A stretch of 64,000 bases of DNA from Nevskia soli (GCA_026224805.1 JAMFRN010000017.1:19151-83150), one strand, 5' to 3'; shown: positions 42,137 through 52,478, counted from the first letter of the stretch. Notes: generated from the letters alone by a model not told the origin. Program-made: numbers and translations.

Positions 42137-44422
42137 TTATGGTGGGCAGGTCCCGCCGGTGTACGCTACCGGGATAGTTGCCGGCGAAGCCGCCGCGGCA
42201 TTTGATCCATATGCCGGCGTGGTCGCAGTGATCACCAGCGTATCGGTGCAACTGGTGCTGGAAGTCGGCGCCTGGATAGTGAATGAAGCCGTGACATAGC
42301 CGAACTGATCCGTATTCGGTACGGTGTACGAAGACGGCGCCTCGACCGATCCACCATTGCTCATCGACGCGGAAATGGTGGTCCCCGCAGCCGGAACCTG
42401 CAGCTGAGAATCGCCCACCGATGCATATACGATCTGGGTTTTTACCAGCGCGATCGACAGGCCGGCGACACTGGGAGGCGCCACAAATTTGTAGGGATTT
42501 ATCGGCGTGCCTACGGCGGGATTCGTATTGTTGACGTATAGATGCAAGTTCGAATCGGTCATGACGATCACCAGCTGACCGCTGACTTCCAGTTCGGTCT
42601 GGTTGGGATCGCATGCGGGATCGTTGCACAGCAGGCCTACAAACAGGCTGCTCGCGGAGTCATATTTCCCATTATGGTTGTAGTCGACGTAAGACTCGAA
42701 ATCGCCGTTGAAGACTCCACTTTCGTTGTAGTCGAAGAAGACCTCAGGCAGCGAGACGAAGAAGTCGCCATCTTTACACTGCGTCGCATTGTTCGAAGTG
42801 TTCTTCACGGAAACGTAATTACCGGTGCCATTGCAATCGTTGAAGCTCTCTTCGCCGATTGCGTATGCGGTGACCGTGCAACGGTGATCATCGCAGCCAA
42901 GACCACCATTGAACGTACTGGAACCGGTGGCCGAGCAATTGTTGTCGATATAAGTGGGACTTGCCGGAGTTGTGGTGGTTTTCGGAAACGCCAGCATGCT
43001 GGTGCGCGGATTCTGCGTGGTGAACGTCACGGAGCAGGCACCAAGACCACCTGTAGTGTTACAACTCGGCTGAATGCTTCCGCATTCAGTGGTGAAGGCG
43101 ATGGCAGTGCCATCCGGAACCGGGTTGGCATACCGATCCGCCAGGCGTGCCGTAATGGTTGTCGTGTTGCCGTCATAATTGTTGCCGACCAGATTCAAGA
43201 CGGTAGCGGAGAGGGAGAATCCATTTTGCGTGGGCACCCCCGTCGAAATGGTCAGTTGACTTGATTCGGTGGTGAGGGAGGTGCCATTGATAACCGCCGT
43301 GACGCGCACGGTGGTATGTACCGTTCCCGACTCTACGGTCGTCTGCACATCGCCGTTGGCGTCACTCTTTGCATTGGCGGGAGACACGCTCACACCGCCG
43401 GCCGTGGTGGTCAGCGAGAAATTGACCTGCTGGTTCTGCACCGGGTTGCCATTGGAATCGAACACCGTGAATACGACAGTAGACGAGTCAGTCAAACCGG
43501 TGCCCTGGAGGCCAATGGTGGTCGGGGTCGCCGACACGAACACGATCGAGCCGAGCGTTGCCGGCTGAACGTTGATCACACCGCTGGCGGAAAGGCTGGT
43601 GGTGCCGACTACCGCGGTTGCCGTGATGGTGTCGTTGCCGCTACAACCGGTGGCTTTGTAAGTCGTGCTGAAGGTGCCGGTCGAACTCGTCACCGGAGAG
43701 GTGATTTGCGCCAACCCCTGGCTTTGACAGGGCGAGGAAAAGCTGACCGTCGCCGAACCGGCATAGGGCGTATTGCCATTCGCCGTATCCACGATGCTGA
43801 GTTGCAGGCCCGAACTGCCGCCCGCCGCCAACGGGGTCTGCCCGACGGCGATGATGTTTGCGGTGAAGGAACCGGTGCTGGACAGAACGCCCAGGGAATA
43901 GGAAGGCGTCGTCGATGCAACCGTGACGGCAGTCGTAGCGGAAAGTGTGGTGCCGGTCGCAGCTGCAGTACCGTTAATGGTGGTCCCGGCTATGGCAGCT
44001 CCAGCCGAAAGGGTGGCGGTGATATTGCCGTCGACATCGGTAGTGGTCGCGCTGGGAACCAGCACGCCCGCGGAGGCCGCGAAAGTGACCGGGTAATTGG
44101 GGATACTGACATTGTTCGTATCGGTCAGCGTGGCGGTCAAAGTGACCGACGCCCCCGCGGTGCCGGCTGCGGCATTGCTCGACAGCGTTGAGCTGCTGGT
44201 GATGACAATCAGGTGCGCGGGCGTCTGCGAAGTCGTCCCGCTGGAGCTGCCGCTACCGGTGCCGGTGCCGCCCGAAGAAGAACTGCTGGAACTGCTGGAG
44301 CTGCCGCTCGACGAGGCTCCGCTGGCAGTCAGGGAAAAACCGCTCCCGCCGCCCCCGCAGGCTGCAAGGCCAAAAGAAAACAGAACGGCCGCACAGGCCT
44401 TGGCAATCATCTGACCGCGCAT
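42137..44422 (-). CDS. Ig-like (Big_1/invasin-type) repeat lipoprotein
   Basis: Lipobox FGLAACGGGG, poly-Ser linker, repeats with TLTATLTDTNNVSIPNYPVTFAA and VVFTVFDSNGNPVQNQQVNFSLTT. Confidence 0.82.
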   Translation of the reverse strand: MRGQMIAKACAAVLFSFGLAACGGGGSGFSLTASGASSSGSSSSSSSSSSGGTGTGSGSSSGTTSQTPAHLIVITSSSTLSSNAAAGTAGASVTLTATLTDTNNVSIPNYPVTFAASAGVLVPSATTTDVDGNITATLSAGAAIAGTTINGTAAATGTTLSATTAVTVASTTPSYSLGVLSSTGSFTANIIAVGQTPLAAGGSSGLQLSIVDTANGNTPYAGSATVSFSSPCQSQGLAQITSPVTSSTGTFSTTYKATGCSGNDTITATAVVGTTSLSASGVINVQPATLGSIVFVSATPTTIGLQGTGLTDSSTVVFTVFDSNGNPVQNQQVNFSLTTTAGGVSVSPANAKSDANGDVQTTVESGTVHTTVRVTAVINGTSLTTESSQLTISTGVPTQNGFSLSATVLNLVGNNYDGNTTTITARLADRYANPVPDGTAIAFTTECGSIQPSCNTTGGLGACSVTFTTQNPRTSMLAFPKTTTTPASPTYIDNNCSATGSSTFNGGLGCDDHRCTVTAYAIGEESFNDCNGTGNYVSVKNTSNNATQCKDGDFFVSLPEVFFDYNESGVFNGDFESYVDYNHNGKYDSASSLFVGLLCNDPACDPNQTELEVSGQLVIVMTDSNLHLYVNNTNPAVGTPINPYKFVAPPSVAGLSIALVKTQIVYASVGDSQLQVPAAGTTISASMSNGGSVEAPSSYTVPNTDQFGYVTASFTIQAPTSSTSCTDTLVITATTPAYGSNAAAASPATIPVAYTGGTCPP

Positions 44423-44625
44423 GGAATCTCCCCAATCCGCCGCACTTTGCGGCACTTCCCTATGTTCCGATCCTAGCCTGAAATTTCAGCCAAAACAAGA
44501 AAATCGGCTATCTATGCAATGCAGTTTAAGAGGTACGCTCCCGGCTGCTGGGAGGTCCCGGTACCTGGCGGTCCTGATCATGTACCGCGCAATCTTGAGG
44601 TGTGATGACAGGCGCGACCGGCCTG

Positions 44626-46176
44626 TCAGGCCCGCCCCGCCTGTTCCGCCTGCTCGAGCCCTAGGGTGCTGCGGCCGCGGCTGTAGCCGAAATAGATCAC
44701 CAGGCCGATCGCCAGCCAGGCGAAAAAGCAGACCCAGTTGCTGATGGACAACCCCATCATCAGCAGGCCGCAGGTGAGGATGGTGACGATCGGCGCCAGC
44801 AGGCCGCCTGGAGCGCGGAAATGACGCCCCCGCTCCGGCTGCTTGAAGCGCAGGATCAGCACGCCCAGCGCAACCAGGGCGAAGGCGAACAGGGTGCCGA
44901 TATTGGACAAGTCGGCCAGGGTACCGATATCGAGCAGGCCGGCCGGAATGCCCACCGCGAAGCCGGCCGCCCAGGTGGAAAAATCGGGGGTGCGGAAACG
45001 CGGATGGACGCGGCTGAACAGCTTGGGCAGCAGGCCGTCGCGCGACATGGCGAACCAGACCCGCGCCTGGCCGAGCTGGAACACCAGCAGCGAGGACACC
45101 ATGCCGATCAGCGCACCCAGCAGGACGATCAGCCGCACCGTTTCCATATGCAGCTTCTTCAGCGTATTGACCACCGGCGCGGCGTCGTCGAGCAGGCTCT
45201 GCCACGGCACCAGGCCGGTCAGCACCACGGCCACCGCGATGTACAGCAGCGAGCTGACGATCAGGGTGGCGATGATGCCGATGGGCAGGTCGCGCTGAGG
45301 ATTCTTGCACTCCTCGGCCGCGGTGGAGACCGAGTCGAAACCGATATAGGTGAAGAAGATGATCGAGCCTCCGGTCAGCACCCCCTGCCAGCCATTGGGC
45401 GCGAACGGATGCCAGTTGTCGGGGTGGACCAGGTGGGAGGCGAAGCCGACGAAGACCAGGATCGCGCCGATTTTCAGCAGCACCATGATGTTGTTGGTGC
45501 GCGCCGACTCGCGGATGCCGCGCACCAGCACGAAGGTCAGCAGCATCACCACCACGAAGGCCGGAATATTGAAGCCGGCATGCCAGCCCGGCTCGTACAG
45601 GGTCTTGCCCTGCAGGTCGGTCAGGCCGCCCGGCAGATAGGCGGGCGTGATCCAGCGCAAATCGGGCGTCACTCCGAACCAGTCGAGTAATCCCACCAGG
45701 TGGGCGGAAAAGCCCACACTGACCGCCATATTGCTGACGGCGTATTCCAGGATCAGGTCCCAGCCGATGATCCAGGCGATCAACTCGCCCATGGTGACGT
45801 AGGTGTAGGTGTAGGCGCTGCCGGCGATGGGGATCATCGACGCCAGCTCGGCATAGCACAGCGCGGCGAAGCCGCAGGCCACCGCCACCAGGATGAAGGA
45901 CAGGGCGATCGCCGGACCCGCGCCCGGGCGGCCGAAGGAGGCCGAGTGGTGAATCAGGTACTCCAGCAAGGGCGCATTGAAGATCGAGGAAATCTCCAGC
46001 TTTTCACCGGCAATGGCGGTGCCGATCACGGTGAAGATGCCGGAGCCGATGACCGCGCCGATACCCAGCGAGGTCAGGCTGAGCCAACCCAGCGTCTTCT
46101 TCAGGCTGCGCTCGGCGCTCTCCGAATCGGCGATCAGCCTGTCGATGTCCTTGACGCGGAACAGCGGTGATCCCAT
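44626..46176 (-). CDS. APC-family amino acid permease (cationic amino acid transporter-like)
   Basis: LGIGAVIGSGIFTVIGTAI, FFTYIGFDSVSTAAEECKNPQRDLPIGI. Confidence 0.93.
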   Translation of the reverse strand: MGSPLFRVKDIDRLIADSESAERSLKKTLGWLSLTSLGIGAVIGSGIFTVIGTAIAGEKLEISSIFNAPLLEYLIHHSASFGRPGAGPAIALSFILVAVACGFAALCYAELASMIPIAGSAYTYTYVTMGELIAWIIGWDLILEYAVSNMAVSVGFSAHLVGLLDWFGVTPDLRWITPAYLPGGLTDLQGKTLYEPGWHAGFNIPAFVVVMLLTFVLVRGIRESARTNNIMVLLKIGAILVFVGFASHLVHPDNWHPFAPNGWQGVLTGGSIIFFTYIGFDSVSTAAEECKNPQRDLPIGIIATLIVSSLLYIAVAVVLTGLVPWQSLLDDAAPVVNTLKKLHMETVRLIVLLGALIGMVSSLLVFQLGQARVWFAMSRDGLLPKLFSRVHPRFRTPDFSTWAAGFAVGIPAGLLDIGTLADLSNIGTLFAFALVALGVLILRFKQPERGRHFRAPGGLLAPIVTILTCGLLMMGLSISNWVCFFAWLAIGLVIYFGYSRGRSTLGLEQAEQAGRA

Positions 46177-46308
46177 TACCTTCTCCCTGTGCGGCGGCCA
46201 GTTATCCGGGCCACTGCCGTAAAATTTTGAAGTTCGGCGGCTACGCCGCCGGAAATGGCCCAGAATAACCTTTACCCCGCAAGGCTCAGGCCAGGCCCAG
46301 ATAACCCT

Positions 46309-47262
46309 TCATTGGCCCAGCAGTTCGCGGAAGTACGCAACCGTCGGACCGAGTCCCTGCTCGAGCGGCACCGTGGGCTGCCACTGCAATGCCTCCCTGG
46401 CCAGCGTGATATCCGGACGGCGCTGCTTGGGGTCGTCCCCCGGCAGGGGCCGGGACTCGAAGCGGGAAGAAGACTGCGTCATCGCCAGCACTTTTTCCGC
46501 CAGCTGCCGGATGGTGAACTCGGCGGGATTGCCCAGATTCACCGGACCGGTCAGCGCGTCGGGGCTGTCCATCAGCCGGATCAGGCCATCCACCAGGTCG
46601 TCCACATAGCAAAAGGCGCGCGTCTGGGCGCCGTCGCCGTAGATCGTGATCGGCTCGCCCTTGATCGCCTGCACGATGAAGTTCGACACCACCCGGCCGT
46701 CGTCCGGACGCATCTTCGGGCCATAGGTGTTGAAAATGCGGGCAACCTTGATCCTCAGCTTGTGCTGGCGGTGATAGTCGAAAAACAGTGTCTCCGCGCA
46801 GCGCTTGCCCTCGTCATAGCATGAACGTATGCCGATCGGATTGACCCGCCCCCAATAGCTCTCCCGCTGCGGATGCTCCTCCGGATCGCCGTAGACCTCG
46901 CTGGTGGAGGCCTGCAGGATTTTTGCCTTGGTGCGCCGTGCCAGGCCCAGCATGTTGATGGCGCCGTGCACGCATACCTTGGTGGTCTGCACCGGGTCGA
47001 ACTGGTAGTGGATCGGCGACGCCGGGCAGGCCAGGTTGTAGATCTCGTCCACCTCCACATAAAGCGGAAAGGTGACGTCATGCCGCAGCACTTCAAAGTG
47101 GGGATTGTCCAGCAGGCCCAGGATGTTGTCCCGGGTGCCGGTGAAGAAATTGTCGACGCACAACACCTCGTGGCCCATTCCGAGCAGGCGCTCGCAAAGA
47201 TGGGAGCCGATAAATCCGGCACCTCCGGTGACCAGCACCTTCTTCTTCAACGGTTTCGACAT
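46309..47262 (-). CDS. UDP-glucuronate decarboxylase / NAD-dependent epimerase
   Basis: [66 protein letters not shown] typical of UXS. Confidence 0.94.
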   Translation of the reverse strand: MSKPLKKKVLVTGGAGFIGSHLCERLLGMGHEVLCVDNFFTGTRDNILGLLDNPHFEVLRHDVTFPLYVEVDEIYNLACPASPIHYQFDPVQTTKVCVHGAINMLGLARRTKAKILQASTSEVYGDPEEHPQRESYWGRVNPIGIRSCYDEGKRCAETLFFDYHRQHKLRIKVARIFNTYGPKMRPDDGRVVSNFIVQAIKGEPITIYGDGAQTRAFCYVDDLVDGLIRLMDSPDALTGPVNLGNPAEFTIRQLAEKVLAMTQSSSRFESRPLPGDDPKQRRPDITLAREALQWQPTVPLEQGLGPTVAYFRELLGQ

Positions 47263-47549
47263 ATTGATGGGCAATCCAGGGGCTAGTTGGCGCTGATTAT
47301 TCATTAGTACGCGGCACTAATACAGGAGTCGGCCGGGTATTTGAAGAAAGATCGAAGAAGTTCAAAATCATCACCCATCATGCCCTAGTGCATATCAGGG
47401 CATGCCGGTAAGGTCCTCCAGTCATAAACTGACGAAACGCTCGCCAGCCTCTGTCCGTTGGCGCGGCCGCATCAATTCATTTAGGTCATGGCCAGGAGGT
47501 CGCCCGTTCCCGGAATTGAAAGGATACAGCCCTGCTTTTTGCTGAGAGC

Positions 47550-48731
47550 TCATTTAGTATCGGAACGTAGTAAGGACAAGCGCCCGCACAAATCGATCAC
47601 GGACAAGGCTTGGACTTGGTCAGCAATCGTAAACGCTTCCGTGCCACCATAGACCACGTAGCGCTGCTCCGGTGTAATGTCTTCACACGCATGGTGAAAT
47701 CCACGCTCCAGTTTTGGGGCAAGACTGCGTTTGATTTCAATGGCCCACGGCCGTCGATGTCCAGGCAGTTTGAGAACGAGGTCGATTTCTGCACCGGCGG
47801 CGGTGCGGTAGAAAGAGGCCTCCGTATCGACCGGTGCCACTGCCAATAGGGACTCGATTACCAAGCCCTCCCAACTCCCGCCCGATACAGGGTGCGCTAA
47901 CAAGGCTTCTAGGTCGCCTACGCCCAACAGTGCATGAACTAGGCCGCTATCGCGAACGTAGACTTTGGGCGATTTCACGAGGCGTTTGCCAGCGTTGTTG
48001 TGCCAAGGAGGTAAACGGCGTACCAGGAGCAGATCGACCAACAAGTCTAGATACGACGCGACCGTCTTGCCATCAACCGCCAAAGCACGGGCCAAGGCGG
48101 CGGCGTTAAGCAGGTTACCCTGCTGGTGGGCGAGCATGGTCCACAGTCGGCGTAAAATTTCAGCCGGAATACGCGGCCCTAGCTGTGGGATATCTCTTTC
48201 AAGGTAGGTACGGATGAAATCCGAACGCCAGCGCATGCTGGCCGCATCGGATTCGGCAAGCAAGCTTTCTGGAAACCCGCCGCGAAGCCATAAGGGGGCC
48301 AGCTGCTCAGTACCAGCTTCATCGGCATGTATTGGTGTCAATTCCAGATAGCGGATACGTCCCGCCAGTGACTCGCTAGCCTGCTTCAGCAAATCTATTG
48401 AAGCGGAGCCGAGTAACAGAAACCGACCATTTCTTCGGCCGCGTCGCCGGCCGGCGTCAATCAGGCCACGCAGACTTTGAAATAGCTGAGGCACACGCTG
48501 AATCTCGTCAAGGATTACCAGCTTGTCTTCGTGCTGCGGCAAGTAGAGTTCCGGCTCGCCAAGTTTCGCTCGATCGGCTGCCGACTCCAGATCGAGATAG
48601 ATCGAAGCCGACTCTTTGGCCAAAGTTAGTGCGAGTGTGGTCTTGCCAACTTGCCGAGGACCAAGCAAAGCCACGGCCGGAGACTCGGCAAGAGCAATAC
48701 GTAAATCACCTAGCAATTTGCGAGCAATCAT
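47550..48731 (-). CDS. AAA+ ATPase with DUF4143 C-terminal domain
   Basis: LLGPRQVGKTTLALTLAKE Walker A, KLVILDEIQRVP Walker B, C-terminal FYRTAAGAEIDLVLKLPGHRRPWAIEIKRS (D...ExK). Confidence 0.92.
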   Translation of the reverse strand: MIARKLLGDLRIALAESPAVALLGPRQVGKTTLALTLAKESASIYLDLESAADRAKLGEPELYLPQHEDKLVILDEIQRVPQLFQSLRGLIDAGRRRGRRNGRFLLLGSASIDLLKQASESLAGRIRYLELTPIHADEAGTEQLAPLWLRGGFPESLLAESDAASMRWRSDFIRTYLERDIPQLGPRIPAEILRRLWTMLAHQQGNLLNAAALARALAVDGKTVASYLDLLVDLLLVRRLPPWHNNAGKRLVKSPKVYVRDSGLVHALLGVGDLEALLAHPVSGGSWEGLVIESLLAVAPVDTEASFYRTAAGAEIDLVLKLPGHRRPWAIEIKRSLAPKLERGFHHACEDITPEQRYVVYGGTEAFTIADQVQALSVIDLCGRLSLLRSDTK

Positions 48732-48768
48732 CCTTGCAATTATGGATCAACTATCCATAATTGCAAGG
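48732..48768. promoter_or_regulatory. Perfect 16-bp inverted repeat abutting the DUF4143 ATPase start codon
   Basis: CCTTGCAATTATGGAT-caact-ATCCATAATTGCAAGG. Confidence 0.9.
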
Positions 48769-48931
48769 TTAAAAAGCAACGTCCTCTCAGAAATCGTGCG
48801 AGTTTCTGGCCAGACGCCAATTGAGATCGCGGCGGCAGCAGCTCACTGGCGTTCTTCTAAGGTCGTTTGAGGGGCACCCCAATCCAGCGGGACGTGATCG
48901 CGGAGCCGTCCGGAAATCAGCAGATCGAAAG

Positions 48932-49007
48932 TGGTGCCCCGAGCAGGAATCGAACCTGCGACCCTCTTCTTAGGAGGAAGATGCTCTATCCACTGAGCTA
49001 CCGGGGC
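48932..49007 (-). tRNA. tRNA-Arg (anticodon CCT), CCA encoded
   Basis: Reverse complement GCCCCGGTAGCTCAGTGGATAGAGCATCTTCCTCCTAAGAAGAGGGTCGCAGGTTCGAATCCTGCTCGGGGCACCA folds as cloverleaf. Confidence 0.95.
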
Positions 49008-49120
49008 ATGAATTCAATTTTACAGTGGAGCCGTACCGCAGGTTCAATTTTTTGTCCGCCGAAGAATACGGATGGACGCCGGTCAGCTCACCGGAAGAAG
49101 CCAATGGCCTGCGCGCCCCG

Positions 49121-49159
49121 AAAAAAAGAGGCTGCGCAGTCGGAATGCGGCGCAGCCTC
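49121..49159 (-). terminator. Rho-independent terminator for the DUF885 gene
   Basis: Minus strand GAGGCTGCGCcgcattccgactGCGCAGCCTCTTTTTTT. Confidence 0.85.
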
Positions 49160-49190
49160 AAGTTTATCTACTACTTAAAGCTCAGTGTAT

Positions 49191-50996
49191 TCAGGGCTGT
49201 CCAGCCGCCGTGCCGCCGCCCTTCTGTGCGCTGATCCAGCCGTCCACCCGGGCATCCAGCACGTCCAGCGGCAGGGCGCCGCCGTTGAGGATCTCGTCGT
49301 GGAAGGCGCGGATGTCGAACTTGCCGCCCAGTGCCTGCTTCGCCCGCTCGCGCAGTTCCAGGATCTTCAGCTGACCCAGCTTGTAGGCCAGCGCCTGGGC
49401 CGGGAAGGCGATATAGCGATCGGTTTCCGCCTGGATGTCCGGCTCGTCCTCAGAGGAATGCTCGCGGAAGAACTTGATCATCTGCTCGCGCGTCCAGTGC
49501 TTGTAGTGCACCCCGGTATCCAGCACCAGCCGGTCGGCGCGCAGCAGCTCGCCGGAGAGCCGGCCGTAGTTGTTGAGCGGCTCCTGGTAGAAGCCCATCT
49601 CCTTGCCCAGCCCTTCGGCATACAGTGCCCAGCCCTCGATGTAAGCGGTGTAGCCCGCCTGCTGACGGAACGGCGGCAGGCCGGGCAGCGTCTGCGCGAT
49701 GGAGATCTGCATGTGGTGGCCGGGCACGCCCTCGTGGTAAGCGGTGTCCTCGATCGGCAGCAGCGAGCGGTTCTGGTAGTCGCCGGTGTTGACGTAGACC
49801 ATGCCCGGACGCGAGCCGTCCGGCGTGCCTTGGTTGTATTCGGCCGCGGCCGCTTCCTTCTCGCGGTATTCCTGCACCGGCACCACCGTCACCTGGGTCT
49901 TCGGCAGCAGGCCGAACACTTCCGGCAATTTCGGCTGCATCTGCGCGATGTACTTGGTGTAAAGATCGACGATCTGCTGGCGCGAAGTGGCGTGGACCTT
50001 GGGATCGGTCTTCAGCTCCGCGCGCATGGTCTTCAGATCCTTGTAATGCAGCTTTTTGGCGATGGCGGTCATCTCGCCTTCGATGCGCTTGACTTCGGAC
50101 AGACCGAGCTGATGGATCACCTGCGGATCCTTGTCGGTAGTGGTCATGCTGTGAATGGCGAAGCGATAGCGGGCGTCGCCGTCGGGCAGTTGCCACAGCC
50201 CGGGCTGGGTGCGGCCTTTCGGCGCATATTCGGTGGCGACGAAAGCGGCCAGCTTGGTGTAGGCCGGGCGCACCTCGGTGTCCACCGCCTGCACGATCGC
50301 ATCATGCAGACGCTTGCGGTCGGCTTCCGGCACCGCATCCGGGAACTTGGCCACCGGCTGACCGAAGGCGCTCGTCTCGCCCGCCGGCGCCGCGATGGAC
50401 GCCGCTTGCGCCGATACTTTTTCCAGCAGGTATTTCGGCTGGATCAGGCCGTCCTTCTCACCCTGCCGCGAGGTCTCGATCACCTGATCGATGATGACCG
50501 GTATCTGGTGCAAGCGCGCCAGGTAATCCTCGTAGTGCTTGGTGCTGTCAAACGGGATCGCGGCAACAAGCTGCGCCATTTGCAGATGAATGCCGTTGAA
50601 CTGGTCCAGCGGCATTTCGTAGTTCTTCAACTCGATGCCTTTCAGCGTGTCCTGCAGCTGCTGCACCATCAGCTTCTGGCTGAGCAGGTCCTGCTCGGGG
50701 AAGCCGCTGGTGTCGATGGCCTGGAAACGCGCCAGGAAGTCCTCGGCAGCCTTCTTTTGCTCCTGCACATGAGCCAGCGAGGCATCGCTGACCTTGTCGT
50801 TGTAACGGTAGTCGCCAATGATGGTGGCGAACTCCGGGCTGTCCTTGAGGTTGTACTCCCACTGCTCGGCAAGCAGGGTGTTCAAGCCCTTGACGCGGGT
50901 GGCGACGTCGTCGCCGGCCTGGACCGGCGCCACCGTGCCCAGCGCGGCTGCCGCCAGCGCGGTCAGCGACAGTGTCCTGCGCAATGAAAGATTCAT
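49191..50996 (-). CDS. DUF885 family exported metallopeptidase-like protein
   Basis: Signal peptide MNLSLRRTLSLTALAAAALGTVAPVQA; YHEGVPGHHMQI. Confidence 0.9.
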   Translation of the reverse strand: MNLSLRRTLSLTALAAAALGTVAPVQAGDDVATRVKGLNTLLAEQWEYNLKDSPEFATIIGDYRYNDKVSDASLAHVQEQKKAAEDFLARFQAIDTSGFPEQDLLSQKLMVQQLQDTLKGIELKNYEMPLDQFNGIHLQMAQLVAAIPFDSTKHYEDYLARLHQIPVIIDQVIETSRQGEKDGLIQPKYLLEKVSAQAASIAAPAGETSAFGQPVAKFPDAVPEADRKRLHDAIVQAVDTEVRPAYTKLAAFVATEYAPKGRTQPGLWQLPDGDARYRFAIHSMTTTDKDPQVIHQLGLSEVKRIEGEMTAIAKKLHYKDLKTMRAELKTDPKVHATSRQQIVDLYTKYIAQMQPKLPEVFGLLPKTQVTVVPVQEYREKEAAAAEYNQGTPDGSRPGMVYVNTGDYQNRSLLPIEDTAYHEGVPGHHMQISIAQTLPGLPPFRQQAGYTAYIEGWALYAEGLGKEMGFYQEPLNNYGRLSGELLRADRLVLDTGVHYKHWTREQMIKFFREHSSEDEPDIQAETDRYIAFPAQALAYKLGQLKILELRERAKQALGGKFDIRAFHDEILNGGALPLDVLDARVDGWISAQKGGGTAAGQP

Positions 50997-51239
50997 GATG
51001 CTCCCTATGTATTGGATGGGTGGATGACGGAACCGCTCCACTCGAACCTGTTTTGACGCTCAAAACCGGTGCAGGGTTTGGATGTCCGGCGCCGGAAACC
51101 GGATTCGCAGCCGTTCCTGGTCGTGCTGGCCGCCAAGATACCGCCTGCGGCGGCCTTTGCAATGTCGGCGCATTCGGGACCGGCGCAGGGGCTGCCGCGG
51201 CGGCAACCCGCGGGCGGGAAGCGGTAGTAGACTATCCGC

Positions 51240-52478
51240 ATGTCTCCCCCGCATGCCCATGGCGCGCTCGCCAGCGCGCCTCAACTGCATTGGATCGACG
51301 GGCAGGTCGCGGCAATGCGCGACGAGTTGTTGTGCCTGTCCAACCTCAATTCCGGCAGCTTCAATACCGCCGGCGTCGATGCCTGCGCGGCCCGGCTGCG
51401 CCAGCTGGTCGCGCCGCTTGGCGCGGAGGCGGAAAGCATCGCCGTCGCCCCCTACCGCTACACCGACGATCGCGGCGAATGGCGCGAGCGGCCGCTGGGC
51501 CAGGCGCTGCGCCTGCGCAAGCGCCCGGAGGCGCCGCTGCGGGTGTTCCTGTGCGGTCACCTCGATACCGTGTTCGGCGCCGAGCACCCATTCCAAAGCG
51601 CCCGGGTGGCCGGCGATGACCGGATGCACGGGCCTGGCGTTGCCGACCTCAAGGGCGGGCTGCTGGCCATGTTCCTGGCCCTGTCCGCGCTGGAGCAGAG
51701 CCCGCAGCGCGAACGCATCGGCTGGGAGGTGCTGTTCAATCCGGACGAGGAAATCGGCTCGCGCGGCTCGGCGCCCCTGCTGGCCGAGGCGGCAAAACGC
51801 AATCATTTCGGCCTGGTGTACGAGCCGGCCTACCCCGACGGCGGCCTCGCCTCGGAGCGCAAGGGCAGCGGCAACTTCGATATCGTGGTGCGCGGACGGG
51901 CCGCGCATGCCGGGCGCAATCCGGAGGACGGCCGCAATGCCATCGCCGCCGCCGCCGCACTGGCCGCCGAACTGCATGGCATCAATGGCCGGCGCGAAGG
52001 GCTGACCCTCAACGTCGGCTATGTCCACGGCGGCGGCCCGCTGAACATCGTGCCGGACCTCTGCGTGCTGAAATTCAACGTGCGCACCAGCCGGCACGAG
52101 GATGAAGCCTGGCTGCTGGAGACGGTGCAAAAGCTGATCGACGAAGCCGGCAGCCGTGAAGGCTATGCACTGGAACTGCGCGGCGGCTTCACCCGCCCGC
52201 CCAAGCCGGTCAGCGCCGGCACCGCGCGGTTGCAGCAACTGCTCGGCGACTGCGGCGAAACGCTTGGCCTGCAGTTGCAGTTCCGCCCCACCGGCGGCTG
52301 TTGCGACGGCAACAACCTCGCCGCCCAGGGCCTGGCCAACGTGGACAATCTCGGCGTGGTCGGCGGCGAAATCCATTCCGACCGCGAATGGATGCGCATT
52401 TCCAGCCTGGCGGAGCGCGGCAAGCTCAGCGCCCTGCTCCTGCTGAAGCTGGCCTCGGGTGAGCTGGCATGGACATGA
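51240..52478 (+). CDS. M20-family metallopeptidase/amidohydrolase
   Basis: FLCGHLDTVFGAEHP, GPGVADLKGGLLAM, LFNPDEEIGS. Confidence 0.92.
   Translation: MSPPHAHGALASAPQLHWIDGQVAAMRDELLCLSNLNSGSFNTAGVDACAARLRQLVAPLGAEAESIAVAPYRYTDDRGEWRERPLGQALRLRKRPEAPLRVFLCGHLDTVFGAEHPFQSARVAGDDRMHGPGVADLKGGLLAMFLALSALEQSPQRERIGWEVLFNPDEEIGSRGSAPLLAEAAKRNHFGLVYEPAYPDGGLASERKGSGNFDIVVRGRAAHAGRNPEDGRNAIAAAAALAAELHGINGRREGLTLNVGYVHGGGPLNIVPDLCVLKFNVRTSRHEDEAWLLETVQKLIDEAGSREGYALELRGGFTRPPKPVSAGTARLQQLLGDCGETLGLQLQFRPTGGCCDGNNLAAQGLANVDNLGVVGGEIHSDREWMRISSLAERGKLSALLLLKLASGELAWT

Noticed and set aside
42123-42629. 168-aa minus ORF overlapping the Ig-like gene in another frame
   Set aside because: Same-strand alternate frame; the Ig-like frame explains the sequence and has the lipoprotein start.
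47263-49007. Integrated mobile element bounded by tRNA attachment repeats
   Set aside because: No integrase and no duplicated tRNA 3' end found; only an inverted 8-9 bp match (GGGGCACC), which is expected by chance.
48867-49178. 103-aa ORF containing GAPSRNRTCDPLLRRKMLYPLSYRG
   Set aside because: Translation of the antisense of tRNA-Arg, a well-known type of annotation artefact.
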